Shown here: positions 14,759-23,363 of the stretch, in pieces
Layout of the letters: every line of letters starts with the position of its first letter
How positions within the stretch are numbered: the stretch's first letter is position 1
DNA from: Nocardia huaxiensis
GTDB lineage: Bacteria; Actinomycetota; Actinomycetes; Mycobacteriales; Mycobacteriaceae
Length of the DNA stretch: 64,000 bases
Reading direction: 5' to 3'
Assembly: GCF_013744875.1 (NCBI RefSeq)
Contig: NZ_CP059399.1
Span: forward strand, 5,084,001-5,148,000
Position numbers and translations under genes: made by a program
Notes under the pieces: generated by a model
What the model was told of the DNA's origin: nothing
What the model saw: only the letters and a program-made list of their open reading frames with translations
Database searches by the model: none

Positions 14759-16129
14759 ATGCGTAGCGGGATGTTGAGTGTTGCCGATCTGCTGGAGCGG
14801 GTCGATGCGGGGACGATCGACACCGTCCTGGTCGCCATGACCGACATGCAGGGGCGGTTGCAGGGAAAGCGTTGCTCCGCACGGTATTTCGTGGAGGAGG
14901 TGCTCGACCACGCCACCGAGGCGTGTGACTATCTGCTCGCGGTGGACGTGGACATGACCACCGTCGACGGCTACGCCAGCTCGTCGTGGGACACCGGCTA
15001 CGGGGATTTCGTTCTGCGACCGGATGTTTCGACGCTACGCCTGGTGCCGTGGTGGCCGGGCACCGCGCTGGTGCTCTGCGATGTGGAGCGGCTGGACGCG
15101 CACGGGGAACCCGGCGGGGGACCGGTGACGGCCTCGCCCCGGCAGGTGTTGCGCGCGCAGCTGGATCGGCTGGCCGAGCACGGCCTGTACGCCTACGTCG
15201 GCACCGAGCTCGAATTCCTGGTGTTCGACGACAGTTACGAGGCGGCCTACACCGGCGGATACCGGGATCTGCGGCCCGCCAATCAGTACAACGTCGACTA
15301 CTCGATGCTGGGGACCGCGCGCATCGAACCGCTGCTGCGCCGCATCCGCAATGAAATGTCCGGCGCGGGAATGTATGTGGAGTCGGCCAAGGGGGAGTGC
15401 AATCCCGGCCAGCACGAGATCGCCTTCCGCTACGACGAGGCGCTGGTGACCTGCGACAACCACACCATCTACAAGACCGGGGCCAAGGAGATCGCGGCCC
15501 AGGACGGCCGCAGCATCACGTTCATGGCCAAATACAATGAGCGTGAGGGCAACTCGTGCCACATCCACCTGAGTCTGCGCACCGAGGCGGGCGAGCCGGT
15601 CTTCGCCGGGGAGGGCGGTGAATCCGCGCTCATGCGGCACTTCCTGGCCGGGCAGCTGGACGGGCTGCGCGAGCTCACCTATTTCCTGGCCCCGAATATC
15701 AACTCCTACAAGCGGTTCCAGGCGGGCAGCTTCGCGCCGACGGCCGTGGCCTGGGGACGGGACAATCGAACCTGCGCGCTGCGGGTCGTCGGGCACGGTC
15801 CGTCGCTGCGCTTCGAGAACCGGGTGCCGGGCGCGGACGTGAATCCCTATCTGGCCGTGGCCGCCACCATCGCGGCGGGGCTGCACGGCATCGAGAACGA
15901 ACTGCCCCTGGAGCCCGAATTCCACGGCAACGCTTACCGTTCCGACCGGCCACGGGTGCCGCGCACCCTGCGCGACGCCGCGCACCTGCTGGGCGAGAGC
16001 AAGATCGCGCAGCGGGCCTTCGGCGACGATGTGGTCCGGCACTACCGCAATGCGGCACAGGTCGAACTCGACGCCTTCGATGCCGCCGTCACCGATTGGG
16101 AGCGGGTTCGTGGCTTCGAACGACTCTGA
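14759..16129 (+). CDS. glnA4: Glutamine synthetase-like gamma-glutamyl amine ligase (GlnA4 type)
   Basis: This is a type I glutamine synthetase homologue of 456 residues from ATG 14759, which has GAGAGGGG about ten bases upstream. ATP- and glutamate-site motifs are present: Y-x-GTELEFLVF, KGECNPGQHEIAFRY, and FMAKYNEREGNSCHIHLSL, which holds the active-site His residues. RVPGADVNPYLAVAA comes near the end. The adenylylation loop tyrosine region of true GlnA is not evident. Gene order (glutamine-synthetase-like, amidotransferase, aldehyde dehydrogenase, SDR) equals the mycobacterial glnA4-aldC locus. Streptomyces relatives (GlnA3, GlnA4) gamma-glutamylate polyamines or ethanolamine. The likely job is to attach glutamate to an amine as the first step of its breakdown; the amine itself is not determined. 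Confidence 0.88.
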   Translation: MRSGMLSVADLLERVDAGTIDTVLVAMTDMQGRLQGKRCSARYFVEEVLDHATEACDYLLAVDVDMTTVDGYASSSWDTGYGDFVLRPDVSTLRLVPWWPGTALVLCDVERLDAHGEPGGGPVTASPRQVLRAQLDRLAEHGLYAYVGTELEFLVFDDSYEAAYTGGYRDLRPANQYNVDYSMLGTARIEPLLRRIRNEMSGAGMYVESAKGECNPGQHEIAFRYDEALVTCDNHTIYKTGAKEIAAQDGRSITFMAKYNEREGNSCHIHLSLRTEAGEPVFAGEGGESALMRHFLAGQLDGLRELTYFLAPNINSYKRFQAGSFAPTAVAWGRDNRTCALRVVGHGPSLRFENRVPGADVNPYLAVAATIAAGLHGIENELPLEPEFHGNAYRSDRPRVPRTLRDAAHLLGESKIAQRAFGDDVVRHYRNAAQVELDAFDAAVTDWERVRGFERL

Positions 16130-16865
16130 ACCGGCGGCGGATTCGGTGTACCGGCCGGTCATCGGCCTGCCCACCTATGCCGAACGGGCGCGGTTCCGGG
16201 CCTGGGATATCGACTGCGCGCTGCTGCCGCGCGGCTATGTCGACCTGGTGCACGCGGCGGGCGGGATACCGGTCCTGCTGCCGCCGCTGGGCGTGCCCTC
16301 CGACGTCCTGGTGGATCGGCTAGACGGTGTCGTGCTCACCGGCGGCTCGGATATCGACCCCGCGCGCTACGGTGCGCAGGCCCACCCCGCCACCGGCGGA
16401 ATCCGTTCCGACCGTGACGATTTCGAGTTCGAGCTGTTCGCGCTGGCGCACCGGCGATCGATGCCGGTGCTGGCCGTCTGCCGCGGACTGCAATTGGTGA
16501 ACGTCGCCCTGGGCGGGACCCTGCAGCAGCATCTTCCGGACGTGCTCGGCCACACCGACCACAATCCCACCCCGGGAGTGTTCCACCCCGTCCCCGTGAC
16601 GACCTGCGACGGCAGCCAGGTCGCGTCGATCATCGGGCACGAGGTGACCGCGCACTGCCACCACCATCAGGCCATCGACACCCTCGCCCCCGGATTGACC
16701 GCGAGCGCCCACGCCGCAGACGGCACCATCGAGGCGGCCGAGGCGCGCACGGGATCGTTCCTGCTGGGAGTGCAATGGCATCCGGAAGCGGATGCGACCG
16801 ATCACCGGCTCATGACAGCCCTGGTGACGGCGGCGACGACATACGGAAAGGAGCGTGGCCGGTGA
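16110..16865 (+). CDS. Gamma-glutamyl hydrolase, class I amidotransferase type (PuuD-like, peptidase C26)
   Basis: This 251-residue protein starts at GTG 16110 inside the end of glnA4 (20-base overlap), with GGGAGCGG upstream. Catalytic elements are all present: the GGSDIDP loop, the nucleophile in AVCRGLQLVNVALGGTLQQH, and HPE in GVQWHPEADA. In the E. coli Puu pathway the homologue splits gamma-glutamyl-GABA into glutamate and GABA. By analogy this enzyme releases glutamate from the oxidised gamma-glutamyl product after GlnA4 and the aldehyde dehydrogenase have acted. The overlaps on both sides (20 bases upstream, GTGA downstream) show tight translational coupling and suggest fixed stoichiometry. 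Confidence 0.87.
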   Translation: MASNDSEPAADSVYRPVIGLPTYAERARFRAWDIDCALLPRGYVDLVHAAGGIPVLLPPLGVPSDVLVDRLDGVVLTGGSDIDPARYGAQAHPATGGIRSDRDDFEFELFALAHRRSMPVLAVCRGLQLVNVALGGTLQQHLPDVLGHTDHNPTPGVFHPVPVTTCDGSQVASIIGHEVTAHCHHHQAIDTLAPGLTASAHAADGTIEAAEARTGSFLLGVQWHPEADATDHRLMTALVTAATTYGKERGR

Positions 16866-18223
16866 CTTCGGCCCAGGTGATCAACCCCGCGACCGAGGAG
16901 GTCGTGACCACCATCGAGGCGGCGTCGGAGGCCGCCACCGACGCGGCCATCGCGCGAGCGCAGCAGGCGGGAGCCGGGTGGCGTGCGCTCGCACCGGGGG
17001 ACCGCGCCCGGCTACTGCGCCGCTTCGCCGACGCGGTCGACGCCGACCTCGAGCATCTGGCCCGCCTGGAGGTGACCAATGCGGGCCACACCATCGGCAA
17101 TGCGCGCTGGGAGGCGGGCAATGTGCGCGATGTGCTGCACTACAGCGCCGGACTGCCGGAACGCCTGCTGGGCAATCAGATTCCGGTCGCCGGAGGCGTG
17201 AACATCACCTTCCACGAACCACTCGGCGTGGTCGGGGTGATCGTGCCGTGGAACTTCCCGATGCCCATTGCGGCCTGGGGCTTCGCGCCCGCGCTCGCGG
17301 CGGGCAATACCGTGGTGCTCAAACCGGCGGAGCTGACCCCGCTCACCGCCATCCGGCTCGGCGAACTCGCCCTCGAAGCGGGCCTGCCGGAGAACGTCTT
17401 TCAGGTCGTCACCGGCAAGGGTTCGGTGGTCGGGCAGCGCTTCGTCACCCATCCGGCCGTGCGCAAGGTGGTGTTCACCGGCTCCACCGAGGTGGGCAAG
17501 CAGATCATGGCCGGCTGCGCCCAGCAGGTGAAGCGGGTGACCCTCGAATTGGGCGGCAAGAGCGCCAATGTCGTGTTCGCCGACGCCGATCTGGAGCGGG
17601 CGGCGGCCACCGCGCCGTACGCGGTCTTCGACAATGCCGGGCAGGACTGCTGCGCGCGTTCGCGAATTCTGGTGCAGCGCAGTGTCTTCGACCGGTTCCT
17701 GGAGCTGCTGGAACCGGCGGTGAAGGGCGTGCGCGTCGGCGATCCCGGCGATGCGGCCACCGAGATGGGCCCGCTCATCTCGGCCGCGCACCGCGACCAG
17801 GTCGCCGGATTCATCGAACCGTCGACCAAGATCGCGTTCACCGGAACCCGGCCCGACGGACCGGGATTCTGGTTCGCGCCCACGGTGGTCCTGCCCACCT
17901 CGCCCGCCGACCGGCTGCTCACCGAGGAAGTGTTCGGCCCCGTGGTGGCCGTGCTGCCCTTCGAGGACGAGGCGGACGCCATCCGCATCGCCAACGACAC
18001 CGAGTACGGCCTGTCCGGTTCCATCTGGACCTCCGACGTCGGCCGTGCGCTGCGCGTCTCGCGTGCGGTGGAATCCGGGAACCTGTCGGTGAATTCGCAC
18101 TCCTCCGTGCGGTACTGGACCCCGTTCGGCGGTTTCAAGCAGTCCGGGCTCGGCCGTGAACTCGGCCCCGATGCCGCGCGCGCCTTCACCGAGACCAAGA
18201 ACGTCTTCATCGCCACCGACTGA
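16862..18223 (+). CDS. aldC: Aldehyde dehydrogenase (AldC-like)
   Basis: This NAD(P)-dependent aldehyde dehydrogenase of 453 residues starts at GTG 16862, overlapping the previous stop by four bases (GTGA), with AAAGGAG upstream. The motifs are the VPWNFPMPIA cofactor-binding segment, VFTGSTEVGKQI, the general base Glu in TLELGGKSANVV, and the catalytic Cys in NAGQDCCARSRI (two adjacent Cys). EEVFGPVV and FGGFKQSGLGRELG come near the C-terminus. The position in the operon predicts oxidation of a gamma-glutamylated amino-aldehyde to the acid. It is somewhat shorter at the N-terminus than the usual 480-500 residues, but no key residue is missing. Confidence 0.9.
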   Translation: MTSAQVINPATEEVVTTIEAASEAATDAAIARAQQAGAGWRALAPGDRARLLRRFADAVDADLEHLARLEVTNAGHTIGNARWEAGNVRDVLHYSAGLPERLLGNQIPVAGGVNITFHEPLGVVGVIVPWNFPMPIAAWGFAPALAAGNTVVLKPAELTPLTAIRLGELALEAGLPENVFQVVTGKGSVVGQRFVTHPAVRKVVFTGSTEVGKQIMAGCAQQVKRVTLELGGKSANVVFADADLERAAATAPYAVFDNAGQDCCARSRILVQRSVFDRFLELLEPAVKGVRVGDPGDAATEMGPLISAAHRDQVAGFIEPSTKIAFTGTRPDGPGFWFAPTVVLPTSPADRLLTEEVFGPVVAVLPFEDEADAIRIANDTEYGLSGSIWTSDVGRALRVSRAVESGNLSVNSHSSVRYWTPFGGFKQSGLGRELGPDAARAFTETKNVFIATD

Positions 18224-18266
18224 CCGCCGAGCCCGTCGGACCACCCACCCACCCGAAGGAGATGTG

Positions 18267-19031
18267 TTGCAGCGCTTACAGGATCGAGTCGCGGTCGTCA
18301 CCGGCGGCGGCAGCGGCATCGGCTTGGCCACCGTCCGCCGGTTCGCCCAGGAGGGCGCGAAGGTGGTGGTCGCCGATATCGACGCCACCAGCGGCGAGGC
18401 TGCCGCCGCCGAGGTCGGCGGCCTGTACGTGAAGGTCGACGTCACCGACGAGGCGCAGGTCGAAGCGTTGTTCCAGACCGCCGTGGACACCTACGGCGGG
18501 CTCGACATCGCATTCAACAATGCGGGAATCTCACCGCCGGAGGACGATTCGATCCTCACCACGGGCCTCGAGGCGTGGCGGCGCGTGCAGGAGGTGAACC
18601 TCACCTCGGTGTACCTGTGCAGCAAGTACGCCATCAATCACATGCTCGAACGCGGTAGAGGCTCGGTGATCAACACCGCGTCGTTCGTGGCGGTCATGGG
18701 CGCGGCCACCTCGCAGATCTCCTACACCGCTTCCAAGGGCGGGGTGCTGGCCATGAGCCGGGAACTGGGAGTGCAGTTCGCGCGCAATGGCATTCGCGTC
18801 AACGCGCTGTGCCCGGGACCGGTGAACACGCCGCTGCTGCAGGAGCTGTTCGCCAAGGATCCCGAGCGGGCCGCGCGCCGGCTGGTGCACATTCCGCTGG
18901 GCCGCTTCGCCCAGCCGGAGGAGATCGCCGCCGCCGTCGCCTTCCTGGCCAGCGACGACTCCTCCTTCATCACCGCCTCGCAGTTCCTGGTCGACGGTGG
19001 CATCTCCGGCGCGTACGTGACGCCGCTGTAA
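18267..19031 (+). CDS. Short-chain dehydrogenase/reductase
   Basis: This classical SDR has 254 residues. The start is taken as TTG 18267 because GAAGGAG ends five bases upstream; GTG 18264 is the alternative. The cofactor motif TGGGSGIGLATV, the ADID acidic residue that prefers NAD, NNAG, and the catalytic Ser-Tyr-Lys set (NTASF, then SYTASKGG) are all present. FLVDGGISGAYV ends the domain. It is the last gene of the glnA4-amidotransferase-aldC unit (43-base gap). The same arrangement occurs in mycobacteria, so it probably acts on an alcohol or aldehyde intermediate of the same amine pathway. The exact substrate is unknown. Confidence 0.87.
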   Translation: MQRLQDRVAVVTGGGSGIGLATVRRFAQEGAKVVVADIDATSGEAAAAEVGGLYVKVDVTDEAQVEALFQTAVDTYGGLDIAFNNAGISPPEDDSILTTGLEAWRRVQEVNLTSVYLCSKYAINHMLERGRGSVINTASFVAVMGAATSQISYTASKGGVLAMSRELGVQFARNGIRVNALCPGPVNTPLLQELFAKDPERAARRLVHIPLGRFAQPEEIAAAVAFLASDDSSFITASQFLVDGGISGAYVTPL

Positions 19032-19034
19032 TCG

Positions 19035-19895
19035 CTAAAGGTCCTCGGGGACATCCGTTTCCAGCAGTCGCTTGGGATGCATCCCGTTCACCTGGCCGAT
19101 GAACGGCGGGTGGATGCTGTAGCCCAGCATGCGGCGGATGTCCTCGCCGACCGCGCGCACGATGTCGTGCGGGGTGGACAGGGTGAAGGCTTCCTGCGGG
19201 CGCAGCCACGGCTCGCAATATTGCGCGGTGAGCGCCAGACGTGGTGCGGCGGAGCGGTTCGCGCCGCCGCCGTGCCACAGGGTGCCGAGGAAGAACACGC
19301 ACGAACCCGCGGGCATGACCACAGGCACGCGCTCTTCGTCCCCGGACGGCAGCCGATCGCCCCATTCGTGGCTGCCGAGCACGATGTCGGTCGCGCCGTT
19401 GTCGGCCGTGAACTCGTCGATGGCCCAGATGGTGGCCGCGCTCAACGCCTTCCGGGGCCGGGGGAGCGGATAGAAGCCGTCGTCGGTGTGCAGCATCTGC
19501 GCCGCCTCGCCCGGCAGAATATTGATGGCCTGGATCATCGACAGCAGATAGTTCGGCATGAGCAGCCGGTCCAGCAGCGCCAGCACCCGCGGGTGCGCCA
19601 CGACCCGATCGCAGCTGCGCGTCTTGTTGAGCATGCTGTACACGCGTTGCGTGGCATGGCCTTCGAAGTTGTTGCGGCCGGTGCGTTCCAGCATGGGCGC
19701 CACCTCGGCGCGGATCTGCGCCAGCTCCCCGGCGTCGAGCAGGCCCTCAAGGATCACGTAGCCCTCGCGCAGCACCGCCGCCAGATCCGCGTCCACGACG
19801 GCGGAATCGACTGTGTGCCCGCTGCTTCGCGTATGGCGATAGGTGCCGGCGAGATCTCCGGACAGATCGACGACCGATGACACTTCGGCGCCCAT
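19035..19895 (-). CDS. Phytanoyl-CoA dioxygenase (PhyH) family protein
   Basis: This Fe(II)/2-oxoglutarate dioxygenase has 286 residues from ATG 19895, with GGAGGG upstream. The iron triad is visible as His136-Thr-Asp138 (MLHTDDGFY) and the distal His208 in GTLWHGGGANRS. The Arg-rich ANRSAAPRLALTAQYCEP holds the oxoglutarate-binding Arg. The double-stranded beta helix also carries GATDIVLGSHEWGDR, which is typical of the family. Members hydroxylate fatty acyl-CoAs, secondary metabolites or small acids; the substrate is unknown. It is divergent from a TetR gene with an inverted repeat between them, so it is probably the target of that repressor. Confidence 0.85.
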   Translation of the reverse strand: MGAEVSSVVDLSGDLAGTYRHTRSSGHTVDSAVVDADLAAVLREGYVILEGLLDAGELAQIRAEVAPMLERTGRNNFEGHATQRVYSMLNKTRSCDRVVAHPRVLALLDRLLMPNYLLSMIQAINILPGEAAQMLHTDDGFYPLPRPRKALSAATIWAIDEFTADNGATDIVLGSHEWGDRLPSGDEERVPVVMPAGSCVFFLGTLWHGGGANRSAAPRLALTAQYCEPWLRPQEAFTLSTPHDIVRAVGEDIRRMLGYSIHPPFIGQVNGMHPKRLLETDVPEDL

Positions 19896-19915
19896 GACGC
19901 CCTCCGATCCGAAAC

Positions 19916-19942
19916 ATAACTGAGTTCTGTTATTGTCCGACT
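19916..19942. promoter_or_regulatory. TetR operator and leaderless promoter between phyH-like and tetR genes
   Basis: ATAAC-N8-GTTAT (19916-19933) is a perfect five-base inverted repeat. Inside it lies a second dyad, AACT-G-AGTT (19918-19926). TATTGT at 19931-19936 is a good -10 box, and the GTG of tetR begins six bases after it, so the tetR mRNA is probably leaderless. The repeat overlaps the -10, as expected for autorepression, and sits 20 bases from the phyH-like start. Confidence 0.5.
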
Positions 19943-20521
19943 GTGGCACGCGCACCCCTGGGACGTCAACAACTCCTCGACGCCGCCCGCGCCGAACTCC
20001 TGGACGGCAACGGCGTGGTCGATCTGCACGCCCTCAAGCGGCGCTCCGGGCTCAGCACCGGGGCGCTGTATCACCACTTCGGCTCCAAAGCCGGTCTGCT
20101 GGTGGCTGTTTACGAGGAGTTCCATCGGGGGCTGGTGGCGGCCATCGCCGACGACACGCTGCCCGCGGGCGGGCACTGGGGTGATCGGGAACGGGTGCGC
20201 ACACGGCACTTCGTGGCCTACCACTTCGGTGATCCGCTGGCCGAATTATTGCTCAGCCGAATCGTCATGGAGCCCGAGGTGGCGGAACTGGAAGCCGGTG
20301 CGCTGGCCCGGCTCACCGCTTCGGCGGGCCGCAATATCCGGCAGGGTCAGCGCGACGGCGATATCGACGCGGCCATCGATCCGGAATTGGCCGGGGCCTG
20401 CATTATCGGGGCCCTGAAATACGGCATCGCCGATCTGCTGCGCCGCGACCCGCGACCGTCGGTGGACGATGCGTCCGCCCGCCTGTGGAATGTGATCGAA
20501 GGAGCGTTGACCAGCAGGTAG
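19943..20521 (+). CDS. TetR-family transcriptional regulator
   Basis: This 192-residue protein starts at GTG 19943. The N-terminal helix-turn-helix covers residues 5-55: LGRQQLLDAARAELLD, then DLHALKRRSGLSTGALYHHF followed by GSKAGLL, the usual TetR recognition helix. The C-terminal ligand domain contains the LSRIVMEPEVAELEAGALAR helix and is not assignable to a ligand class. It is divergent from the PhyH-like dioxygenase and almost certainly represses both itself and that gene through the inverted repeat at 19916-19933. No ribosome site is present, in line with leaderless translation. Confidence 0.9.
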   Translation: MARAPLGRQQLLDAARAELLDGNGVVDLHALKRRSGLSTGALYHHFGSKAGLLVAVYEEFHRGLVAAIADDTLPAGGHWGDRERVRTRHFVAYHFGDPLAELLLSRIVMEPEVAELEAGALARLTASAGRNIRQGQRDGDIDAAIDPELAGACIIGALKYGIADLLRRDPRPSVDDASARLWNVIEGALTSR

Positions 20522-20522
20522 G

Positions 20523-21398
20523 TCAGCCGATCACCGGGTAGGTGTGCTCGCCGGACAGCCGGGTCAGCTCCGCCTGCATCACACCGGTGACATAGTCGTA
20601 GGCGCTCTCCGGATCGGCAGCACCGCCCAGCGCCTCGCGCAGGTCGATGCGCGGCAGGAATTCGACGGTCACCTTCGTCGGCAGCGGCAGGTGCCCGGCC
20701 AGATCGCTGATGTTCACCCCCCACGGCAGCGCCAGGGAAATGGGAAACACCTTGAGCCGCAGCATCTTGTCCAGCCGCAGGAACCGGGCGATGCGGTCGC
20801 CCCGGGTGAGGATCAGATGATTCTCGTGCGCACCGTAGTTGATCATCGGGACGATCGGCACCCGCTCCTGCCAGGCCAGCCGCAGGAAGCCGGTGCGGCC
20901 CGCGAAATCGATGCGAGCCTCCTCCCAGGCCGGGCGATGCACCTCCCAGTCACCGCCCGGATACACCAGCACCGCCGCCCCGCTGCGCAACGCCAGCCGG
21001 GCATTCTCCGGATTGGCGGCGAGGGTGCCGAATTTGGCGGCGGCGTCACCGAGCAGCGGCGCGGCCATCACCAGATTGTGGGCGAGCTGATAGAAGGGCC
21101 GATCGGGGCCGAAATGGCGGGTGAACGCCAGGGTCGTCACCAGCACCTCGGGGGAGACATTGCCGCCGGAATGATTGCCCACCACCAGGACCGGGCCGGA
21201 GGCGGGGATGCGGTCCAGGCCGCGGACCTCCGCGCGGAAGTACAGCCGGGCGGCCCGCCAGGCCGGACCGGTCACGCGGGCAATGTAATCGGGATCCCGG
21301 CGGCCCAGATCGCCCTCGGGCACCCGGTCGCGGACCTGGCGGCTGACCCATTCGGAGACCTCGCCGATCGGTGGTGACGGCAGTGCGAACAACCTCAT
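20523..21398 (-). CDS. Lysophospholipid acyltransferase family protein
   Basis: This 291-residue membrane-associated acyltransferase belongs to the PlsC/LPLAT superfamily. The acyl-CoA-binding block I is VLVVGNHSGGNVSPEVLVTT, where NHSGG replaces the classical N-H-x4-D, as is usual for the actinobacterial subgroup. Block II/III is seen as LRSGAAVLVYPGGDWEVHRP and block IV as VPIVPMINYGAHEN. It is likely to acylate a lysolipid or polyprenyl/glycerol acceptor in cell-envelope lipid synthesis. The start ATG 21398 and the neighbouring flavoprotein gene are divergent. Its stop is two bases from the stop of tetR (convergent). Confidence 0.82.
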   Translation of the reverse strand: MRLFALPSPPIGEVSEWVSRQVRDRVPEGDLGRRDPDYIARVTGPAWRAARLYFRAEVRGLDRIPASGPVLVVGNHSGGNVSPEVLVTTLAFTRHFGPDRPFYQLAHNLVMAAPLLGDAAAKFGTLAANPENARLALRSGAAVLVYPGGDWEVHRPAWEEARIDFAGRTGFLRLAWQERVPIVPMINYGAHENHLILTRGDRIARFLRLDKMLRLKVFPISLALPWGVNISDLAGHLPLPTKVTVEFLPRIDLREALGGAADPESAYDYVTGVMQAELTRLSGEHTYPVIG

Positions 21399-21419
21399 GG
21401 CTCACGCCATACCCGGCCT

Positions 21420-21454
21420 GCGTGCGGCCACACGCGGGCCGCGCGTCGTAACGT
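21420..21454. promoter_or_regulatory. Inverted repeat and -10 box upstream of the CoA-disulfide-reductase-like gene
   Basis: GCGTG-cggcca-CACGC (21420-21435) is a perfect five-base dyad. TAACGT (21449-21454) is a TAN3T-type -10 seven bases before ATG 21462, again fitting a leaderless mRNA. The region also serves the divergent acyltransferase. Inference only. Confidence 0.3.
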
Positions 21455-21461
21455 GGGCCGC

Positions 21462-22847
21462 ATGACCGAACGCGTGGTGATCATCGGAGCGGATGCGACC
21501 GGAATGGCGGCGGCGTCACAGGCGCGCAGGCTGAGAAACGCCGCGGAACTCGAGATCGTGGTGTTCGAACGCGGGCACTTCACCTCGTATTCGGCGTGCG
21601 GCATTCCGTACTGGGTGGGTGGCCACGTGGACTCCCGCGACGATCTCATCGCGCGCACGCCGGAGGAACACCGGGCCCGCGACATCGATCTGCGCTTGCG
21701 CACCGAGGTGGCGGAGATCGATATCGACGGGCGGCGGGTGCGGGCGCGGGATCTGGAGACCGGCGACGAATCCTGGTGGGACTACGACAAACTCGTCTTC
21801 GGCACCGGAGCGACGCCGATCCGGCCGCCGCTGCCGGGCATCGACGCGGCCGGCGTGCACGGGGTGCAGACCCTCGATGACGGGCAGGCCCTCATCGACA
21901 GCCTGAACTCGATTCCCGGCCGCCGCGCGGTCGTGGTGGGCGCGGGCTACATCGGCGTCGAGATGGCCGAAGCCCTGATCAATCGCGGCTACGAGGTCAC
22001 CATGGTGACCCGCAGCCCGCAGCCCATGTCGACGCTGGATCCGGATATGGGTGAGCTCATCCGGAAAGCCATGGAGGGCATGGGGATTCAGGTCGTCACC
22101 GACGCCGAGGTGACCGCCATCCGCACCGGCGCGGACGGGCGGGCGAATGCGGTCGCCACCGCGGACGCCGAATACCCCGCCGACATAGTGGTTCTCGGCA
22201 TCGGCGTGCGCCCCGCCACCGAGTTGGCCCGCGCCGCCGGTCTGCCGCTCGGCCCGCACGACGGGCTGCTGACCGACCTCGCCATGCGGGTGCGCGGCCA
22301 CGAGAACATCTGGGCGGGAGGCGATTGCGTCGAGGTCCTCGATCTCGTCTCCGGATCCCTGCGCCACATTCCGCTGGGCACGCACGCCAACAAGCACGGC
22401 CAGATCATCGGCTCCGGCGTGGGCGGCGACTATGCCACCTTCCCGGGCGTCGTGGGCACCGCGGTCAGCAAGGTGTGCGATCTCGAGGTCGCCCGGACCG
22501 GTCTGCTGGAGCAGGACGCGCGCGCCGTCGGCCTCCAGTACGTCACCGTGGTCATCGAATCCACCAGCCGCTCCGGCTATTACCCCGGCGCGGCCCCCAT
22601 GGCGGTGAAGATGCTCGCCGAGCGCCGCAGCGGGCGGCTGCTCGGCGTGCAGATCGTGGGCCGGGAGGGCGCGGGCAAGCGCATCGATGTCGCCGCCGTC
22701 GCCCTCACCGCCCGCATGACCGTCGAGCAGATGGTCGCCCTCGATCTCGGCTACGCGCCGCCGTTCTCACCGGTGTGGGATCCGGTGCTGGTGGCCGCCC
22801 GCAAAGCGGTCGGCGTGGTGCGACGGGATCAGCGCACGACCGAGTAA
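21462..22847 (+). CDS. CoA-disulfide reductase / NADH oxidase-like flavoprotein
   Basis: This pyridine nucleotide-disulfide oxidoreductase has 461 residues. The FAD motif is VVIIGADATGMAAASQARRL. A single redox Cys lies in FTSYSACGIPYWVGG, exactly where CoA-disulfide reductases and NADH oxidases carry their active Cys, instead of the CxxxxC pair of lipoamide dehydrogenases. The NAD(P)H motif is VVVGAGYIGVEMAEALINRG and the second FAD motif is NIWAGGDCVEVLDL. The C-terminal dimerisation domain contains SRSGYYPGAAPMAVKML. Likely roles are the reduction of CoA disulfide, persulfides or oxygen in redox defence. Its end overlaps the convergent DHFR-like gene by 19 bases. Confidence 0.85.
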   Translation: MTERVVIIGADATGMAAASQARRLRNAAELEIVVFERGHFTSYSACGIPYWVGGHVDSRDDLIARTPEEHRARDIDLRLRTEVAEIDIDGRRVRARDLETGDESWWDYDKLVFGTGATPIRPPLPGIDAAGVHGVQTLDDGQALIDSLNSIPGRRAVVVGAGYIGVEMAEALINRGYEVTMVTRSPQPMSTLDPDMGELIRKAMEGMGIQVVTDAEVTAIRTGADGRANAVATADAEYPADIVVLGIGVRPATELARAAGLPLGPHDGLLTDLAMRVRGHENIWAGGDCVEVLDLVSGSLRHIPLGTHANKHGQIIGSGVGGDYATFPGVVGTAVSKVCDLEVARTGLLEQDARAVGLQYVTVVIESTSRSGYYPGAAPMAVKMLAERRSGRLLGVQIVGREGAGKRIDVAAVALTARMTVEQMVALDLGYAPPFSPVWDPVLVAARKAVGVVRRDQRTTE

Positions 22848-23362
22848 CGGACACAGGCGAAGTCGCCATTGTGGGCGACCTCTTCGGTCTTCAGTTCGAG
22901 GTGGCGCGGGAGCAGCGGTGCGCCCGCGCCCAGGGTGACCGGCGCGATGGACACGACGATCTCGTCCAGCAGGCCGTGGTCGGCGAACTGGCCGACCAGC
23001 TCGCCGCCACCCATGAGCCAGATGTCCTTGCCGCCGGCGGCTTCGGCCATCTGCTTGTGCACCACATCCACCGGATCGGCGGTCAGGCGGACGTCGCGGT
23101 TGTCGGTGAACTCGGGGAACTCGCGATGAGTGAAGACCCAGCTGGGCATGGTGAAAGGCCAAGGGCCCTTGTCATGGTCGATGACCCACCGGTACGTGCT
23201 CGCGCCCATGGCGATGGCGCCCACATTGGCGGTGAAGTGGTTGAGGCCGAGCGGGCCGTCCGGATCGGAGTGCCGCGACAGCAGCCAGTCGAGGTTGTGA
23301 TCGGCCGTGGCGAGGAAGCCGTCCAGGCTGACGGCGGTGTGGAAGACGGTCTTGAAGGTCAT
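22829..23362 (-). CDS. Dihydrofolate reductase-like (RibD C-terminal domain) protein
   Basis: This 177-residue protein starts at ATG 23362, which has GAGGAA upstream and begins one base after the stop of the AraC-DinB gene, so both are on one mRNA. It is a RibD_C domain: FHTAVSLDGFLATADHNLDW, GAIAMGASTYRWV, the NADPH-binding IWLMGGGELVGQFADHGLLD and EIVVSIAPVTLGAG-PLLP. These YwjB/YyaP-like proteins are not folA; they may reduce pterin-like or other small molecules and are often found with DinB-domain proteins. The activity is unknown. Confidence 0.85.
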   Translation of the reverse strand: MTFKTVFHTAVSLDGFLATADHNLDWLLSRHSDPDGPLGLNHFTANVGAIAMGASTYRWVIDHDKGPWPFTMPSWVFTHREFPEFTDNRDVRLTADPVDVVHKQMAEAAGGKDIWLMGGGELVGQFADHGLLDEIVVSIAPVTLGAGAPLLPRHLELKTEEVAHNGDFACVRYSVVR

Positions 23363-23363
23363 G

